From Pseudomonas sp. ATCC 13867 (GTDB taxonomy: Bacteria > Pseudomonadota > Gammaproteobacteria > Pseudomonadales > Pseudomonadaceae), in assembly GCF_000349845.1 (NCBI RefSeq), contig NC_020829.1, positions 2,859,001 through 2,923,000 on the forward strand: a stretch of 64,000 bases of DNA. Reading direction: 5' to 3'. The position numbers and the translations under genes were made by a program. This document shows positions 8,082 to 16,496 of this stretch, one piece after another; position 1 is the first letter of the stretch, and the number at the start of each line of letters is the position of its first letter. A model generated the notes under the pieces. That model was not told the origin of the DNA. It saw nothing but the letters and a program-made list of their open reading frames with translations, and made no database searches.

Positions 8082-9491
8082 ATGCTCTGGGCCTGCATTC
8101 TCCTGCCGCAACTGGCGATGGACGGCGTGTTGCGCGGCCGTCCCGAGCCGGACGCCGCCCTGGCGCTGCTTGCCGGGCCGACCCAGCGTCGCGTGCTGCA
8201 GGCGGTGAACCCGGCCGCGCGGGCGCTGGGGCTCAAGCCCGGCCAGTCGCTCACCGCCGCCCAGGCCTTGAGCCGCGACTTCGCCACCGCCGAGTACGAC
8301 CTGGGCGACGTGCAGCGCTGGCAGAACCTGCTGGCCGCCTGGGCCTATGGCTTCAGCTCGCAGGTCAGCCAGCACTACCCCCGCGCGCTGCTGCTGGAGG
8401 TGCAGTCCAGCCTGCAACTGTTCGGTCCCTGGCCGCGCTTCGAGGCGCGCCTGCGCGAAGAATTGAACGGCCTGGGCTTCCGCCACCGCATCACCGCCGC
8501 GCCCAACCCGGCCGCCGCGCGCATCCTTGCCAACGGCCACGACGGGCTGGCGATCCACGATAACGAGCAGCTACGCCAGTGCCTGGGCCGGATGCCGCTG
8601 GAACGCCTCGGCCTGGACCGCGACGCCGCCACCTCCCTGGGCCGCATGGGCCTGCGCAGCCTGCAGCAACTGCTCGCCCTGCCGCGCGAGAGCCTGGCCC
8701 GGCGCTTCCCGCCGCAGGTGCTGCGGCAGGTCGACACCCTGCTCGGCCAGCGCCCGCTGGCCCTGGAGTTCTACCGGCCGCCGGATCGCTTCGAGTCGCG
8801 TATCGAGCTGAACTTCGACGTGGAGTCCACCCAGGCGCTGCTGTTCCCGCTGCGCCGCCTGACCGCCGATCTCGCCGCCTTCCTCGCCGGACGCGACAGC
8901 GGCGTGCAGCGTTTCGTCCTCCATCTGGAACACCATGAAGGCAGCGACACGCTGATGCCGGTCGGCCTGCTCAGCGCCGAGCGCGAGGCGGCGATGCTCT
9001 TCGAGCTGACCCGTGGCCGCCTGGAGCAACTGCAACTGCGCGCCCCGGTGCACAGCGTGCGGTTGCTGGCCGACGACCTGCCGGCCTTCGTGCCACAGCA
9101 CCGCGAGCTGTTCGACGACCGCCCGCAGCAGTCGCTGCCCTGGGAACAGCTGCGCGAACGCCTGCGCGCACGGTTGGGCGATGACGCCGTGTACAGTCTC
9201 GGGGGCCGCGCCGACCATCGCCCGGAGCGCGCCTGGCAGGGCAGCTCCACACCGCTAAAAGTCGTCACCGAAGCCCCGCGCCCCGGCTGGCTGCTGGCCG
9301 AGCCACAGCCACTGCGCGAGTTCGCCCCGGCGCTGCTGGCCGGCCCCGAACGCATCGAATCCGGCTGGTGGGACGGCGAGGACATCCGCCGCGACTACTA
9401 CCAGGTGCGCACCCGCAGCGGCCAGCGCGCCTGGGTGTTCCGCCCGGTGGGCGACGACGGCCCGCTGCTGCTGCACGGCTGGTTCGCATGA
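8082..9491 (+). CDS. imuB: ImuB, inactive Y-family polymerase homologue
   Basis: A 469-residue Y-family-like protein. Active Y polymerases carry an N-terminal DxD-type segment and a later SIDEA motif. Here the equivalent places read LLPQLAMDG and VQSSLQLFG, so the catalytic carboxylates are missing, as expected for ImuB. It works as the hub of the mutasome, binding the beta clamp, ImuA and DnaE2. Fingers/palm, thumb helix-hairpin-helix ([21 protein letters not shown]) and little-finger regions can be followed in order. The stop overlaps the dnaE2 start by four bases (ATGA). Confidence 0.9.
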   Translation: MLWACILLPQLAMDGVLRGRPEPDAALALLAGPTQRRVLQAVNPAARALGLKPGQSLTAAQALSRDFATAEYDLGDVQRWQNLLAAWAYGFSSQVSQHYPRALLLEVQSSLQLFGPWPRFEARLREELNGLGFRHRITAAPNPAAARILANGHDGLAIHDNEQLRQCLGRMPLERLGLDRDAATSLGRMGLRSLQQLLALPRESLARRFPPQVLRQVDTLLGQRPLALEFYRPPDRFESRIELNFDVESTQALLFPLRRLTADLAAFLAGRDSGVQRFVLHLEHHEGSDTLMPVGLLSAEREAAMLFELTRGRLEQLQLRAPVHSVRLLADDLPAFVPQHRELFDDRPQQSLPWEQLRERLRARLGDDAVYSLGGRADHRPERAWQGSSTPLKVVTEAPRPGWLLAEPQPLREFAPALLAGPERIESGWWDGEDIRRDYYQVRTRSGQRAWVFRPVGDDGPLLLHGWFA

Positions 9492-12400
9492 ACGCGCCGC
9501 TCGAAGGCATCGGCTACGCCGAGCTGCACTGCCTGTCCAACTTCAGCTTCCAGCGCGGCGCCTCCAGCGCCGACGAACTGTTCGAGCGGGCGAAGAAGCT
9601 CGGCTACCGCGCCCTGGCGATCACCGACGAATGCAGCCTGGCCGGCATCGTCCGCGCCTGGCAGGCGGCGAAGAAGCACGAGGTCGCGCTGATCACCGGC
9701 AGCGAGCTGAGCCTCTCGCAAGGCCCGAAGCTGGTGCTGCTGGCCGAGAACCTGGCCGGCTACGAGAACCTTTGCCGCCTGCTCACCCATGCCCGTCGCC
9801 GCGCCGAGAAAGGCAGCTACCGCCTGGTGCGCACGGACTTCGACGGCAACCTCGACCACCTGCTGGCAATCTGGCTGCCACGGGACGAGCGGGACGATGA
9901 CGGCCTCTGGCTGCGCGAGCTGTTCCCCGAGCGCCTGTGGCTGGGCGTCGAGCTGCACAAGGGCCCGGACGACGCCGGCAAGCTGCGCCGCCTGCAGGAA
10001 CAGGCCGCGCGCCTGGAGATTCCCGCCGTGGCCTGCGGTGACGTGCACATGCACGCCCGTGGCCGCCGCGCCCTGCAGGACTGCATGACCGCCATCCGCC
10101 AGCACCTGCCGGTGCACGAGGCCGGCCAGTACCTCTACCCCAACGGCGAACGACATCTGCGGCCGTGGGAGGCGCTGGCGTCGATCTATCCTGCCGAGTT
10201 GCTGGCGGAAACGGTAAAGATCGCCGAGCGCTGCACTTTCGACCTGGGCAGGGATGTGAAATACCAGTACCCGCGTGAATTGGTGCCCGAAGGGCACACG
10301 CCAGCCAGTTGGCTTTGCGCCCTGACTCATAAAGGCATCCGCGAGCGTTGGCCCGAGGGAGCCAGGAAGAACGTCATTAAACGTATCCGCAAGGAACTGC
10401 GGCTGATCATCGAGCTGGAATACGAAAGCTACTTCCTCACGGTCCATGACATCGTCCGCTTCGCCCGCTCGCAACACATCCTCTGCCAGGGGCGTGGTTC
10501 GGCTGCCAACTCCGCGGTGTGCTTCACGCTGGGCATTACCGAACTCGACCCGACGCACAGCAACCTGCTGTTCGGCCGCTTCATCTCCCGCGAGCGCAAC
10601 GAGCCGCCGGATATCGACGTCGACTTCGAACACGACCGCCGCGAGGAAGTCATCCAGTATGTATTTCGCCGCTACGGACGCACGCGCGCCGCGTTGACCG
10701 CAGTAGTCAGCACCTATCGGGGCGCCGGGGCGGTGCGTGACGTGGGCAAGGCGCTTGGCCTGCCACCTGATCAGGTCGGCGCACTGGCCGACTGCTGTGG
10801 GCGCTGGAGTCGTGAGGGTCCGCCCCGTGACCGTCTGATCGAAGCCGGCTTCGATCCGGACAGCCCGGTACTGCGCCGGGTACTGGCGCTGACCGGGCAA
10901 CTGGCCGGCTTCCCCCGGCATCTGTCACAACACCCCGGCGGTTTCGTCATTTCCCAGCAACCGCTGGACACCCTGGTTCCGGTCGAAAACGCCGCGATGC
11001 CCGAGCGCACGTTGATCCAGTGGGACAAGGATGATCTGGACGCGGTCCGCCTGCTCAAGGTCGACGTGCTCGCCCTGGGGATGCTCAGTGCCCTGCGCCG
11101 CTGCTTCGACCTGATCCAGCGCTATCGCGGCCAGCAGTGGACGCTCGCCACCCTGCCGCAGGAATGCCCGAAGACCTACGAGATGATCAGCCGCGCCGAT
11201 ACCGTGGGCGTGTTCCAGATCGAGTCCCGTGCGCAGATGGCCATGCTGCCTCGCCTCAAGCCTGAAAAGTTTTATGACCTGGTCATCGAAGTCGCCATCG
11301 TCCGGCCCGGACCGATCCAGGGCGACATGGTGCATCCCTATCTTCGGCGACGGAACAAGGAGGAACCGATCACCTACCCCTCCAAGGCATTGGAAAAGGT
11401 CTTCCGGCGCACCCTCGGCGTTCCCTTGTTCCAGGAGCAGGTCATGGAAGTGGCTGTCATCGCCGCTGGCTACACCCAAGGCGAGGCGGATCACTTGCGC
11501 CGCTGCATGGCGGCGTGGAAGCGCCACGGCAGCCTGGAGCCACACCGCCAGCGCCTCTTCCAAGGCATGTTGAAGAATGGCTACACCGAGGACTTCGCCG
11601 AACGCATCTTCAAGCAGATAGAAGGCTTCGGCAGCTACGGCTTCCCCGAATCCCACGCCGCCAGCTTCGCCCTGCTCACCTACGCCAGCAGTTGGCTGAA
11701 ATGCCACGAACCGGCAGCCTTCACCTGTGCGCTGATCAATAGCTGGCCGATGGGCTTCTACAGCCCCGACCAGTTGCTGCAGGACGCCCGCCGTCACGGC
11801 CTGGAGACCCGCCCGGTGGACGTGCGCCACAGCCACTGGGACTGCACCCTGGAACCCATCCCCGGACGCCAGCCGGCGATCCGCCTGGGCCTGCGCATGG
11901 TGCGCGGATTGAGCGAAGAAACAGCCGTGGCGTTGGTGCAAGCTCGCACACGGCAGCCGTTCCGCGATGTCGCCGACCTTTGCCTGCGCGCCCGACTGGA
12001 CAATCGCGCTCGCGAGCTGCTGGCCGACGCCGGCGCCCTGCGCGGCCTCGTCGGCCACCGCCACAAGGCGCGCTGGGCTATCGCCGGGGTCGAGCCGCAG
12101 TTGCCGCTGTTCGCCGGCCAGGTTACCGAGGAAACCCCTGTCAGTCTGCCGCTGCCCAGCCGCGGCGAAGACCTGCTCACCGACTACGCCACCCTGGGCA
12201 CCACCCTGGGCCCGCACCCACTGGCCTTGCTGCGCGGCGCGCTCAGATCCCGGCGCTGCCGCAGCTCACGGGACCTGCTGAAGCTGGACAGCAACCGCCT
12301 GGTGCGGGTCGCCGGCCTGGTGGTCGGCCGACAAAGACCGGGCACCGCCAGCGGCGTCACCTTCATCACCCTGGAAGACGAATTCGGCATGATCAACGTG

Positions 12401-12577
12401 ATCGTCTGGCACGACCTCGCCCAACGCCAGCGCCGCCCCTACCTCGGTGCCCGCCTGCTGCAGGTGGACGGCACCCTGGAAGCCAGGGACGGCGTGCGCC
12501 ATCTGATCGCCGGGAGGCTGACGGACCTGAGCGAGCTGCTGGATGGGCTGGATGTGCGGAGTCGGGATTTCCATTGA
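9488..12577 (+). CDS. dnaE2: Error-prone DNA polymerase DnaE2
   Basis: A 1,029-residue C-family polymerase alpha subunit. It has an N-terminal PHP domain ([23 protein letters not shown]), the palm [12 protein letters not shown], the catalytic [16 protein letters not shown] acidic cluster, the [10 protein letters not shown] and [19 protein letters not shown] fingers, and a C-terminal OB fold ([20 protein letters not shown]). It is about 130 residues shorter than replicative DnaE, as usual for DnaE2. It is the actual translesion enzyme of the ImuA-ImuB-DnaE2 mutasome. Codon use between about 10.15 and 11.65 kb is visibly less extreme than in the flanking parts of the same gene. The coupling to imuB and the LexA box indicate SOS regulation. 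Confidence 0.95.
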   Translation: MNAPLEGIGYAELHCLSNFSFQRGASSADELFERAKKLGYRALAITDECSLAGIVRAWQAAKKHEVALITGSELSLSQGPKLVLLAENLAGYENLCRLLTHARRRAEKGSYRLVRTDFDGNLDHLLAIWLPRDERDDDGLWLRELFPERLWLGVELHKGPDDAGKLRRLQEQAARLEIPAVACGDVHMHARGRRALQDCMTAIRQHLPVHEAGQYLYPNGERHLRPWEALASIYPAELLAETVKIAERCTFDLGRDVKYQYPRELVPEGHTPASWLCALTHKGIRERWPEGARKNVIKRIRKELRLIIELEYESYFLTVHDIVRFARSQHILCQGRGSAANSAVCFTLGITELDPTHSNLLFGRFISRERNEPPDIDVDFEHDRREEVIQYVFRRYGRTRAALTAVVSTYRGAGAVRDVGKALGLPPDQVGALADCCGRWSREGPPRDRLIEAGFDPDSPVLRRVLALTGQLAGFPRHLSQHPGGFVISQQPLDTLVPVENAAMPERTLIQWDKDDLDAVRLLKVDVLALGMLSALRRCFDLIQRYRGQQWTLATLPQECPKTYEMISRADTVGVFQIESRAQMAMLPRLKPEKFYDLVIEVAIVRPGPIQGDMVHPYLRRRNKEEPITYPSKALEKVFRRTLGVPLFQEQVMEVAVIAAGYTQGEADHLRRCMAAWKRHGSLEPHRQRLFQGMLKNGYTEDFAERIFKQIEGFGSYGFPESHAASFALLTYASSWLKCHEPAAFTCALINSWPMGFYSPDQLLQDARRHGLETRPVDVRHSHWDCTLEPIPGRQPAIRLGLRMVRGLSEETAVALVQARTRQPFRDVADLCLRARLDNRARELLADAGALRGLVGHRHKARWAIAGVEPQLPLFAGQVTEETPVSLPLPSRGEDLLTDYATLGTTLGPHPLALLRGALRSRRCRSSRDLLKLDSNRLVRVAGLVVGRQRPGTASGVTFITLEDEFGMINVIVWHDLAQRQRRPYLGARLLQVDGTLEARDGVRHLIAGRLTDLSELLDGLDVRSRDFH

Positions 12578-12599
12578 GACATGCTTTGTAGCGCCAGGC

Positions 12600-12673
12600 G
12601 GTTCGCGAGCACGCTCGCTCCTACGAAGAACATGAGGTGCAAAACTGAACCTGTAGCGAACTTGCTCGCGAGC
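12600..12673. repeat. Pair of diverged REP-type palindromes
   Basis: GTTCGCGAGCACGCTCGCTC and, inverted, CTGTAGCGAACTTGCTCGCG lie in the short gap between the convergent dnaE2 and small secreted protein genes. Both copies carry point changes relative to the units elsewhere in the window. Confidence 0.75.
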
Positions 12674-12692
12674 CATTTCTCGCCCTACATGG

Positions 12693-13019
12693 CTATTTCC
12701 GCCGATAACTCTTGTTGCCACTGGGTGTCAGGCAGTAAACGCCGCCGCGCGGCCCCGTACAGAAGGTACCGCTGCTGCAGGAGCAGGAACCGCCATCGGA
12801 AGAGAAACGCTGTGCTGACGGCACACCGGAGCCGCCGCCCAGATAGGCCGGGCAGCGCTTCTTCGAGCCGCTGATGGACCCGTCGTTGCACAGGAAGAGA
12901 TCGCCCTGGCAGCGGGCGATACCGCCCTTGCTGCCGGAACAAGGCGTATTGGCGGCCAACGCCAGTGTCGTGGCGAAGACCAGCGCCATCCCCATCGGCC
13001 AAAGCAAAACCTTGCGCAT
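12693..13019 (-). CDS. Small secreted cysteine-rich protein of unknown function
   Basis: A 108-residue protein with a good signal peptide (MRKVLLWPMGMALVFATTLALAA, cleavage likely after LALAA). The mature part of about 83 residues has eight cysteines (for example CSGSKGGIARCQGDLFLC, KKRCPAYLG, GSCSCSSGTFCTGPRGGVYC), so a disulfide-knotted periplasmic or extracellular protein is likely. Two halves each contain a C-x-GS/GP-x-GG-x-x-x-C pattern, which suggests an internal duplication. I do not recognise a named family. It is convergent with dnaE2 and divergent from lysR, and probably has its own promoter. Confidence 0.7.
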   Translation of the reverse strand: MRKVLLWPMGMALVFATTLALAANTPCSGSKGGIARCQGDLFLCNDGSISGSKKRCPAYLGGGSGVPSAQRFSSDGGSCSCSSGTFCTGPRGGVYCLTPSGNKSYRRK

Positions 13020-13171
13020 CCTGCCTTCACCCACCCGGTAGTGGCCCAATGCTATAGAGCAATGACGATCTTGTCAGGCAGGTTCTGAAGCCAATGACTC
13101 CCAACGCATCGGAATTTGCCCACGGCGCCCGCGCCGCTTACCCTCCCGCTATCTCCCCTTCGGCCAGCCCC

Positions 13172-14107
13172 ATGATCACCCTCCGCCACATCGAAGTCTT
13201 CCGCGCGGTCATGACCACCGGCAGTGTCACCCGCGCGGCGGCGTTCCTGCATACCAGCCAGCCCACGGTCAGCCGCGAACTGGCGCGGCTGGAGCAGTTG
13301 ATCGGCTTCGAGCTGTTCCGCCGCGAACGCGGACGGCTGACGCCGACGGCGCGGGCGTTGATGCTGTTCGAGGAAGTGGAACGCTCCTTCACCGGGCTCG
13401 ACCGCATCGTCGCCTTCGCCGGGAGCCTTGGGCAGTTCGCCGAGGGCAAGTTCTCCATCGGCTGCCTGCCGGCGCTGAGCCAAGCGCTGCTGCCGGAAGC
13501 CTGCAAGCGCTTCACCCTGGGCAACCCGGCGATCAGCCTGGACGTGGCGGCGCTGGAGTCGCCGCACCTGGAAGAGCAGCTCAGCGCCCAGCGCCACGAT
13601 ATCGGCCTGACCGAGAACGACGACGCCCCGCGCGGCACCGAATTGCAGCCACTACTGGCGGTGGACGAGGTATGCATCCTGCCGGACGGCCACCCACTGT
13701 TGGCCCGTCAGCGCCTGGAGGCGGCGGATTTCGCCGGCCAACCCTTCGTCAGCCTGGCACCGGGCGACCACTACCGGCACCTGATCGACACCGTGTTCCT
13801 CGCCGCCGGCGTGCAGCGGCAGATGCAGGTGGAAACCCACAGCGCCGTGTCCGTGTGCAGCATGGTGCGCGCCGGGCTGGGTGTGGCCGTGGTCAACCCG
13901 ATCACCGCCCTGATGTTCCAGGGCCAGGGCATCCAACTGCGGCCGCTGGCGTTCTCGCTGCCATTCCAGGTCAACCTGGTGAAGCCGCTGTACCGCCCGT
14001 TCACGCCGTTGCGCGAGCGTTTCGTCGAGGCGCTGCGGGACGAAGCCGCGCTGTTGGTCGCCCGCCTGCGCGAGGCCCACGTGGACTGTACTCTATATCC
14101 AATTTGA
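13172..14107 (+). CDS. lysR: LysR, activator of lysA
   Basis: A 311-residue LysR-type regulator. The N-terminus LRHIEVFRAVMTTGSVTRAA and HTSQPTVSRELARLEQLIGFELF is the winged helix-turn-helix. The effector domain carries GLTENDDAPRGTELQPLL and ETHSAVSVCSMVRAGLGVAVVNP. These segments closely parallel E. coli LysR as I remember it, which activates lysA and responds to diaminopimelate and lysine. The first ATG of the frame (13094) adds 26 atypical residues, so the internal ATG that begins MITLRHIE is preferred. Unlike in E. coli, where lysR and lysA are divergent, here lysR lies upstream of lysA in the same direction. Confidence 0.85.
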   Translation: MITLRHIEVFRAVMTTGSVTRAAAFLHTSQPTVSRELARLEQLIGFELFRRERGRLTPTARALMLFEEVERSFTGLDRIVAFAGSLGQFAEGKFSIGCLPALSQALLPEACKRFTLGNPAISLDVAALESPHLEEQLSAQRHDIGLTENDDAPRGTELQPLLAVDEVCILPDGHPLLARQRLEAADFAGQPFVSLAPGDHYRHLIDTVFLAAGVQRQMQVETHSAVSVCSMVRAGLGVAVVNPITALMFQGQGIQLRPLAFSLPFQVNLVKPLYRPFTPLRERFVEALRDEAALLVARLREAHVDCTLYPI

Positions 14108-14114
14108 ATGGATA
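14096..14114 (+). promoter_or_regulatory. Inverted repeat before lysA, probable LysR operator
   Basis: TATCCA and TGGATA are separated by seven bases (ATTTGAA) and contain the T-N11-A pattern of LysR-type sites. The site overlaps the lysR stop codon and lies about 75 bases before lysA, a suitable place for an activator site. The assignment is inferred from position and symmetry. Confidence 0.5.
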
Positions 14115-14186
14115 AAGTAAAAAGCAGCATTATCTGATCTCCGAAACGCCCGGTAGACTGGCACCATCTACCTTCGGAGCTCATTC

Positions 14187-15431
14187 ATGTCCTTCCTCGC
14201 CCTGCCCCGCGCCGAACAGCTCGCCCTGCAATTCGGCACCCCGCTGTGGGTCTACGACGCCGCCACCATCCGCGGCCAGATCGAGCGCCTGAAGAGCTTC
14301 GACATCATCCGCTTCGCCCAGAAGGCCTGCTCGAACCTGCACATCCTGCGCCTGATGCGCGAACAGGGGGTGAAGGTCGACGCCGTGTCCCAGGGCGAAC
14401 TGCTGCGCGCCCTGGCCGCTGGTTATTCGTGCCGCGAGGATGAATCCGAGATCGTCTTCACCGCCGACCTGCTGGACCGCGCCACCCTGGAGACCGTGGT
14501 CGAGCACGGCATCCCGGTGAACGCCGGCTCCATCGACATGCTCCGCCAGTTGGGCGACGTCGCCCCCGGCCACCCGGTATGGCTGCGCATCAACCCAGGT
14601 TTCGGCCACGGCCACAGCAACAAGACCAACACCGGCGGCGAGCACTCCAAGCACGGCATCTGGCACAGTGACCTGCACGCAGCCCTGGATGTGATCCGCG
14701 AACGCGGCCTGCGCCTGGTCGGCCTGCACATGCACATCGGCTCGGGCGTCGACTACGGCCACCTGGCCCAGGTCGGCGAGGCCATGCTCGGCCTGGTGCG
14801 CCTGGTGAGGGACGCCGGTCACGACCTGTCCGGGATCTCCGCCGGCGGCGGCCTGTCCATCCCCTACCGCGACGGCGATCCGGAAGTGGACACCGCGCAC
14901 TACTTCCAGCTCTGGGACACCGCCCGCAAGGCCGCCGAGGACGTGGTCGGCCACCCACTGCACCTGGAGATCGAGCCGGGCCGCTACCTGGTCGCCCAGG
15001 CCGGCTGCCTGCTCAGTGAAGTACGTGCCACCAAGGATGCCGGTCGCAACCACTTCGTGCTGGTGGATGCCGGCTTCAACGAGCTGATGCGCCCGTCCAT
15101 GTACGGCAGCTACCACGGCATCAGCGTGCTGGCCGGCGACGTGGCCAGCCGCGAGGTGATCGACACCGTGGTGGCCGGCCCGCTGTGCGAGTCCGGCGAC
15201 GTGTTCACCCAGGGCGATGGTGGCGTGGTCATCCCCCGCGCCCTGCCGCGCGCCCAGGTCGGCGACCTGCTGTTGATCCATGACACCGGCGCCTATGGCG
15301 CGTCCATGTCGTCGAACTACAACAGCCGCCCATTGATTGCCGAAGTGCTGCTCGACGGCGCCGACACTCGACTGATCCGCCGTCGCCAACGCGTGGAAGA
15401 GTTGCTGGCGCTGGAAGAACAACTGGACTGA
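14187..15431 (+). CDS. lysA: Diaminopimelate decarboxylase (E. coli type)
   Basis: A 414-residue PLP enzyme of the alanine-racemase fold type III, converting meso-diaminopimelate to L-lysine in the last step of lysine synthesis. FAQKACSNLHIL holds the Schiff-base lysine near residue 48. HMHIGSGVDYGHL, ISAGGGLSIPY, EIEPGRYLV and GPLCESGD are the phosphate- and substrate-binding motifs, the last with the active-site Cys contributed across the dimer. The length is that of E. coli LysA (about 420). Preceded by lysR, it may be a second, inducible lysA besides the usual pseudomonad copy near dapF. That other copy is not in this window. Confidence 0.93.
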   Translation: MSFLALPRAEQLALQFGTPLWVYDAATIRGQIERLKSFDIIRFAQKACSNLHILRLMREQGVKVDAVSQGELLRALAAGYSCREDESEIVFTADLLDRATLETVVEHGIPVNAGSIDMLRQLGDVAPGHPVWLRINPGFGHGHSNKTNTGGEHSKHGIWHSDLHAALDVIRERGLRLVGLHMHIGSGVDYGHLAQVGEAMLGLVRLVRDAGHDLSGISAGGGLSIPYRDGDPEVDTAHYFQLWDTARKAAEDVVGHPLHLEIEPGRYLVAQAGCLLSEVRATKDAGRNHFVLVDAGFNELMRPSMYGSYHGISVLAGDVASREVIDTVVAGPLCESGDVFTQGDGGVVIPRALPRAQVGDLLLIHDTGAYGASMSSNYNSRPLIAEVLLDGADTRLIRRRQRVEELLALEEQLD

Positions 15432-15460
15432 TCCCACTCGCCAAAACGCTTCGCCTGCCC

Positions 15461-15502
15461 CCGTGGGATGGGTATCGCTTCCGCGATACACCATCCCGCG
15501 GG
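15461..15502. terminator. Bidirectional hairpin between lysA and the NRPS operon end
   Basis: Long imperfect arms (GTGGGATGGGTATCGC and GCGATACACCATCCCGCG) with a TTCC loop form a strong hairpin without a clear T run. It sits between two converging transcription units and may stop both, or may be an unrelated palindromic repeat. Confidence 0.55.
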
Positions 15503-15533
15503 CTCATGTGCCATCCGCGCCCTGGCGCGATGC

Positions 15534-16496
15534 CTACCACCGCTCGGCCAGGAACTCCGCCACGCGCCGGTAATACCCCGCCACCTCCGGCACCAGGTTG
15601 CCCATGCGCAGAAAGTCGTGGGTCATCCCGCAGCAGCGCTCCGCCTCCACTTCCACGCCCTGCGCCACCAGCGCGTGGGCGTAGGCCAGGCCCTCGTCCA
15701 GCAAGGGGTCGAACTCGGCCGCGAACAGCAGTGCCGGCGCGCTGCCCTGGAGTGCCGCGCCGGCATAGACCGGCGAGCAGCGCCAGTCACTGCGCTGCGT
15801 AACGTCAGGCACGTACTGCTGGTAGAACCAGTCCAGGCTGGCCGTCTCCAGCAGATAGCCCTCGGCGAACAACTCCTGGGATTCGCTGCGCTTACTGGCG
15901 TCCGCTGCCGGATAGAACAGCAGTTGGGCACAGGGCTGCTCGGTGCCCTCGCCCGCCAGCTCGGCGCAGAGCACGGTGGCCAATGTGGCGCCCGCACTGT
16001 CGCCGCCAACGGAAAGACGGCGCGGATGCAGGCCGAGACTGGCGGCCGAGTCCAGCAACCAGTTCCAGGCATCGCGTGCATCGAAGGTCGCGGCCGGGAA
16101 CGGTGCCTCCGGCGCCAACCGGTAACCCACCGACACCACCGCGCAATCGCAGTGTTTCGCCAGCCATCGGCACAGCCCGTCATGGGAGTCCAGGCTGCCG
16201 ACCGTGTAGCCGCCGCCGTGGAAATACAGGATCGCGCCATCGCCAGCGCCAACTGGCCGGTACAGGCGAGCCGGTAGCTGCCGACCCTCGCGCGCCGGGA
16301 TCAGCAGCGCTTCCACCGGCATCGACGGCGCCCCGGCCCTGAGCGATTCCGATGAGGCCTCGAAATCCTGTCGCGCCTGCTCCAGCGGCAATTCGTGCAG
16401 CGCCGGACGGCCGCTTCGGCGCCCCTCGTCGACCATATCCAGGAAGGCGGAAATCTCCGGGTGCAGCATGCCGATCTCTTTCATCATTGCGTTCAT
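15534..16496 (-). CDS. HGGG-type alpha/beta hydrolase (hormone-sensitive-lipase family), end of the siderophore operon
   Basis: A 320-residue hydrolase. ILYFHGGGYTVGS is the oxyanion-hole motif, GGDSAGATLA holds the nucleophilic Ser, EFDPLLDEG carries the acid and GMTHDF the catalytic His. Family members hydrolyse short acyl esters or related amides. The chosen ATG overlaps the stop of the upstream NRPS by four bases, so it is made together with the synthetase. That NRPS lacks a thioesterase domain, so this enzyme is a candidate for product release, deacylation or intracellular siderophore hydrolysis. The role is an inference from position. A longer in-frame start inside the NRPS gene (16544) is less likely. 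Confidence 0.82.
   Translation of the reverse strand: MNAMMKEIGMLHPEISAFLDMVDEGRRSGRPALHELPLEQARQDFEASSESLRAGAPSMPVEALLIPAREGRQLPARLYRPVGAGDGAILYFHGGGYTVGSLDSHDGLCRWLAKHCDCAVVSVGYRLAPEAPFPAATFDARDAWNWLLDSAASLGLHPRRLSVGGDSAGATLATVLCAELAGEGTEQPCAQLLFYPAADASKRSESQELFAEGYLLETASLDWFYQQYVPDVTQRSDWRCSPVYAGAALQGSAPALLFAAEFDPLLDEGLAYAHALVAQGVEVEAERCCGMTHDFLRMGNLVPEVAGYYRRVAEFLAERW

Noticed and set aside
8082..9491. Active DNA polymerase IV/V (dinB/umuC) for the Y-family gene
   Set aside because: The catalytic Asp and Asp-Glu positions are replaced and the gene sits between imuA and dnaE2, so it is ImuB.
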